This document shows positions 59,461 through 64,000 of a stretch of 64,000 nt of DNA, in pieces. The position numbers and the translations under genes were made by a program. The notes beneath the pieces are model-generated. The model was not told the DNA's origin and did not search any database. It saw nothing but the letters and a program-made list of their open reading frames with translations. The stretch's first letter is position 1; each line of letters opens with the position of its first letter. This stretch comes from an uncultured Collinsella sp. (GTDB taxonomy: Bacteria; Actinomycetota; Coriobacteriia; Coriobacteriales; Coriobacteriaceae): assembly GCA_900549345.1 (NCBI GenBank), contig UROC01000001.1:47929-111928 (forward strand), read 5' to 3'.

Positions 59461-60753
59461 ATGGCGGTATTCGACAAGATCCAAAACATAATGGATAAGA
59501 CAATCGCACCTGTGGCAAGCAAGGTTGCTGACAGCAAGATGCTCGACGCCCTCATGGGCGGCATGATGTGCACGCTGCCCATGACCCTTGGCGTCTCGGT
59601 TATCGCGATTCTCATCAACTTCCCCATTCCGGGGTTCTCCGATTGGGTGGTTTCGAGCGGTCTCATGGCGACCGGCAACTCCATCCTCACCGTTACCATG
59701 AACATGATGGGTATATACATCTCCTTCTTCATCGGTTTGAGGTGGGGTAAGGTATGCGGCCTTAGCGGTTATACCGGTGGCATCGTGAGCGGCGCGGTGT
59801 TTTTGGCATTCATGCCGCAGCAATCGTTCGAGGATATTCCCATGGCGAGTTTCATCAACACGTCGTACATGGGATCGAACGGCATCTTCGTCGCCATTCT
59901 GCTTGGCCTGATCGTGCCGAAGGTGACAGCCATTTTGATGAGCAAGCTTGAAATCAAGCTCCCCGATATGGTTCCGCCCATGGTTGCAGACTCGCTGTCG
60001 CCGATGTTTGCCGCCATCGTGCTATTCACTGCGGTGTGGTTCGCCAAGTGGGGTCTTTCTTTCACCCCGTGGGGCAACCTGTTCGATATGATCAACACCT
60101 TGATCGGCACGCCGGTCACGATGGTCGGTGCCTCTCCTTTGGCCTATATCATCGTGTGCTCGCTGCAGTCGATCTTCTGGTTCTTCGGTGTCCACCCCAA
60201 CGTGATGCTCAACTTCTACGCTCCGGTAATCATGGCTTGCAGCGCTGCTAACACCGAGGCCATCATCGCGGGCGAGGCACTGCCCTATGGCGCTTGGGCC
60301 GTCGTCGCGCTCGGCACCGCCATCGGTGGCCAGGCTAACGCCCTGGGCATCAGCATCTCGCTGCTCTTCACCAAGTCCGAGCGCTTCAAGGCGATTCGCG
60401 GCATCGCGCTTGTTCCGTCGCTTTTCAATATCTCCGAGCCGCTCATGTTCGGTCTGCCGGTCGTGCTGAATCCCACGTACTTCATCCCGTTCGTGCTGAA
60501 CATCCCGGTCTGCGCCATCGTGGTCCAGGCGCTTTACGCCCTCGGTCTTGGGGCTGCGTTCAATCCCACGATTCAGCTTCCCTGGGTGCTTCCCCAGCCG
60601 GTCATCGCATTCATGCAGGGCGGCATCGGGTGCCTGGTGATCTCGGTTGCGGTTTTGGCGGTGTCGGTGCTCATGTATACCCCCTTCACCCTTATGGCTG
60701 ATCGCCAGGCGTTGCGAGAGGAGCAGGCCGCTCTCGAGGAATCGGCCGCATAG
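59461..60753 (+). CDS. PTS lactose/cellobiose-family IIC component
   Basis: 430 residues with ~10 helices. The N-terminal PVASKVADSKMLDALMGGMM and FGVHPNVMLNFYAPVI and the SLFNISEPLMFGLPVVLNP histidine/glutamate block are family signatures. IIB and IIA follow, giving a complete PTS. It follows the ChbG-like gene by 154 bp. Confidence 0.95.
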   Translation: MAVFDKIQNIMDKTIAPVASKVADSKMLDALMGGMMCTLPMTLGVSVIAILINFPIPGFSDWVVSSGLMATGNSILTVTMNMMGIYISFFIGLRWGKVCGLSGYTGGIVSGAVFLAFMPQQSFEDIPMASFINTSYMGSNGIFVAILLGLIVPKVTAILMSKLEIKLPDMVPPMVADSLSPMFAAIVLFTAVWFAKWGLSFTPWGNLFDMINTLIGTPVTMVGASPLAYIIVCSLQSIFWFFGVHPNVMLNFYAPVIMACSAANTEAIIAGEALPYGAWAVVALGTAIGGQANALGISISLLFTKSERFKAIRGIALVPSLFNISEPLMFGLPVVLNPTYFIPFVLNIPVCAIVVQALYALGLGAAFNPTIQLPWVLPQPVIAFMQGGIGCLVISVAVLAVSVLMYTPFTLMADRQALREEQAALEESAA

Positions 60754-60801
60754 GGATTTTCATATTCACACCATCATTTTCCATGAGGTTGGGAGCGTAG
60801 G

Positions 60802-61098
60802 ATGAAACATATCGTACTTATGTGCGCCGCGGGCGCTTCGACGAGCATGCTGGTACAGCGCATGCAACAGGCGGCTGAAAAAGACGGTTTCGTGTGCACC
60901 ATCGAGGCGCACCCTGTCAACCAAGCGGCGGAATATGCGGATAGCGACGTTATCCTGCTGGGACCGCAGGTTCGCTTTGAACTCAACAAGGTGAAGAATC
61001 AAGTGAACTGTCCGGTGGAGCCGATTGATATGACAGCGTATGGGACAATGAACGGCGAGGCCGTGCTCAAACAGGCTCGAAAGTTGCTGGGGGCATAG
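60802..61098 (+). CDS. PTS lactose/cellobiose-family IIB component
   Basis: 98 residues. The phospho-cysteine sits in IVLMCAAGASTSML (Cys8). It receives phosphate from IIA and passes it to the sugar. AGGAT precedes the ATG; IIA starts three bases after its stop codon. Confidence 0.95.
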   Translation: MKHIVLMCAAGASTSMLVQRMQQAAEKDGFVCTIEAHPVNQAAEYADSDVILLGPQVRFELNKVKNQVNCPVEPIDMTAYGTMNGEAVLKQARKLLGA

Positions 61099-61100
61099 CC

Positions 61101-61442
61101 ATGTCAGAGATCAAACAAGAAGCGATCGATCAGTTTGAAATGACGTGCTTCTCTATCGTCGCTCAGGTGGGGAGCGCGCGCAGCTGCTACCTCGAAGCGA
61201 TAACCTGTGCCGAGAATGGTGATTTTGAGGCCGCCCGGAAACTTATCGACGAGGGCAACGTGGTGTTCAACGCAGGCCACGACGCTCACATGAAACTGCT
61301 TCAGCAAGAGGCCAGCGGCGAGGAGCTGCCGTTTCGCATCATCTTGCTGCATGCGGAGGATCAGCTCATGAGCGCTGAGGGCTTCCGTATCCTTGCCGAG
61401 CGCTTCATCACGGTCTATCAACGCATGGGTGCAAGCGCCTAA
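61101..61442 (+). CDS. PTS lactose/cellobiose-family IIA component
   Basis: 113 residues, helical trimer-forming family. AGHDAHMKLLQQEASGEEL and the phospho-histidine in LLHAEDQLMSAEGF match LacF/ChbA. A hairpin lies between it and the second GH1 gene. Confidence 0.95.
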   Translation: MSEIKQEAIDQFEMTCFSIVAQVGSARSCYLEAITCAENGDFEAARKLIDEGNVVFNAGHDAHMKLLQQEASGEELPFRIILLHAEDQLMSAEGFRILAERFITVYQRMGASA

Positions 61443-61446
61443 CTGA

Positions 61447-63015
<1,569 letters not shown>

Positions 63016-63039
63016 CCCTATGGGACAGGGGATAAGATT

Positions 63040-63948
63040 ATGGACTGCTATTTCGGTATAGATGCGGGCGGCACTCAGGTGAAATGGGCGGTGGTGAACG
63101 CCGACTACCACATTGAGGAGCACGGAAGTATCCCAACATGCACCTCGCCCGCCGACCAGGTTATCGAAACGTTCCGCTCGGTGATCGAGCCCCATCGCGC
63201 CCGGGTGAGGGGTGTGGGAATAAGTATGCCCGGAGTCTTTTCCGAAGGCGATTCCGATGGCGTGGTTGGGGGAGGCGGCGCCCTTCACTGTTTGGACGGA
63301 TATCCGCTCGGTCGCATCTTGCGCGAGAGCACGGGGCTTCCCGTAGCCATCGAGAACGATGCGATGTGCGCGGCACTGGGAGAATATGCCGTCGGCGCGC
63401 TGAAGGGGGTCTCCCTGGGGTTGATGGTGGTGATCGGTACGGGTCTCGGCGGTGCCATCGTTGTTGACGGTCACATCTTGCGAGGCGCGCACAATCTCGC
63501 CGGCACCGTGTGCTTTGTGAGCAACGATGTGCGCAAGCCCGTGACCTTTGGGTCGGTGTACGGTGATGTCACCAGCTGGCGGGCGCTCCGAGACCAGGTG
63601 TGTGCGGCGAAGGGGATTGATCCGACCGATGATATCGACGGATATCGGATTTTCTCTTGGATTGAAGAGGGGGATGAGGACGCTCGTCGCGGTCTGGATG
63701 CATACGCGTTGGTCTTCGACAACATGCTGATGGGGTTGCAGTCGGTCATCGACCCTGAGGTCATCGTGGTCGGCGGCGGAATCAGCGCCCGTCCCGAGCT
63801 GTTTGAGGCATTTGAGCGCATGATGGATCAGGCTCACGTTCTTCCCATCATACCGAGGCCCTGCATCAAGCCAGCACAGAACGGCAACGATGCCAATTTG
63901 CTTGGCGCTGTGCGCACGCTGCGCCGCTCGCTTGGCGAGTGCGATTGA
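63040..63948 (+). CDS. ROK-family sugar kinase
   Basis: 302 residues. The ATP loop GIDAGGTQVKWAVVN and a GLGGAIVVDG motif are present. The CxCGxxGC zinc site of many ROK kinases is missing, so it belongs to the zinc-free branch. It would phosphorylate a free hexose or amino sugar released by the GH1 enzymes. It starts 25 bp after the second GH1 gene and seems to end the cluster; only ~50 bp of sequence follow. Confidence 0.88.
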   Translation: MDCYFGIDAGGTQVKWAVVNADYHIEEHGSIPTCTSPADQVIETFRSVIEPHRARVRGVGISMPGVFSEGDSDGVVGGGGALHCLDGYPLGRILRESTGLPVAIENDAMCAALGEYAVGALKGVSLGLMVVIGTGLGGAIVVDGHILRGAHNLAGTVCFVSNDVRKPVTFGSVYGDVTSWRALRDQVCAAKGIDPTDDIDGYRIFSWIEEGDEDARRGLDAYALVFDNMLMGLQSVIDPEVIVVGGGISARPELFEAFERMMDQAHVLPIIPRPCIKPAQNGNDANLLGAVRTLRRSLGECD

Positions 63949-64000
63949 TTGGCGGCTGGTGGCCCGACTCGCGGCCTCCTGTCCTAAAAAAAGAGTATGG

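Overview
The window looks like chromosome from a gut Coriobacteriia, most probably Collinsella. GC is high and codon use is GC-rich. Almost all genes have strong AGGAGG-type ribosome sites. The gene set is anaerobic and saccharolytic: NfnAB-type oxidoreductase, several PTS systems, a sortase-anchored GH31 glycosidase and an Old Yellow Enzyme/4Fe-4S oxidoreductase. No rRNA, prophage or CRISPR locus is present. There is one tRNA, the initiator tRNA-fMet.

Layout. 1-2.3 kb: the 5' part of a flavin oxidoreductase gene, a striking array of alternating inverted repeats, and tRNA-fMet. 2.3-10 kb: coaX, an AAA/DUF4143 ATPase between two matching hairpins, a biotin-ligase-like gene, a folP-folK fusion, a sirtuin, xth, two large inverted-repeat elements and an ECF S component. 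10-15.7 kb: an MFS / amidohydrolase / MFS operon opposite a LuxR regulator. 15.7-21 kb: ECF ATPase and T component, glmU, prs. 21-23 kb: a nuclease-like gene between two 203/204-bp elements with the same 24-bp ends, then pth. 24-30 kb: nfnAB, a cytidylate-kinase-like gene and a polar amino-acid ABC transporter. 30-38 kb: yqeY, a PrsA-type foldase, an orphan PTS IIA, a PIN toxin-antitoxin pair, purN-purM-purF. 38-48 kb: a CmpB-type membrane protein, a MoaE-like protein, sortase, purE and a 2137-residue wall-anchored GH31 enzyme. 48-53 kb: MarR, a mannose-family PTS (IIA, IIB, IIC, IID) and its divergent GntR regulator. 53-56 kb: an eroded accessory islet (truncated EamA transporter, orphan YhcG/DUF1016 nuclease, broken toxin-antitoxin, debris). 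56-64 kb: a beta-glycoside/chitobiose-like locus with two GH1 enzymes, an RpiR regulator, a ChbG-like deacetylase, a lactose/cellobiose-family PTS (IIC, IIB, IIA) and a ROK kinase.

How it fits together. Two carbohydrate modules stand out. The GH31 enzyme resembles alpha-N-acetylgalactosaminidases that act on mucin O-glycans, and it lies beside a MarR regulator and a mannose-family PTS that could import an amino sugar. The last 8 kb can import a beta-linked disaccharide as its 6-phosphate, possibly deacetylate it, split it and phosphorylate a product sugar. Purine synthesis genes are spread through the middle of the window.

The most unusual content is non-coding. At least four families of inverted repeats fill the intergenic gaps: (1) ~40-bp alternating arrays of a 16-nt repeat at 1.5 kb and 26.4 kb; (2) hairpins whose stems differ from site to site but whose loops keep a GGGGACAG-like core; (3) 203/204-bp elements with 24-bp ends flanking a nuclease-like gene; (4) long nested inverted repeats, two of them wrapped around intrinsic terminators. 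No transposase for any of them lies in the window.
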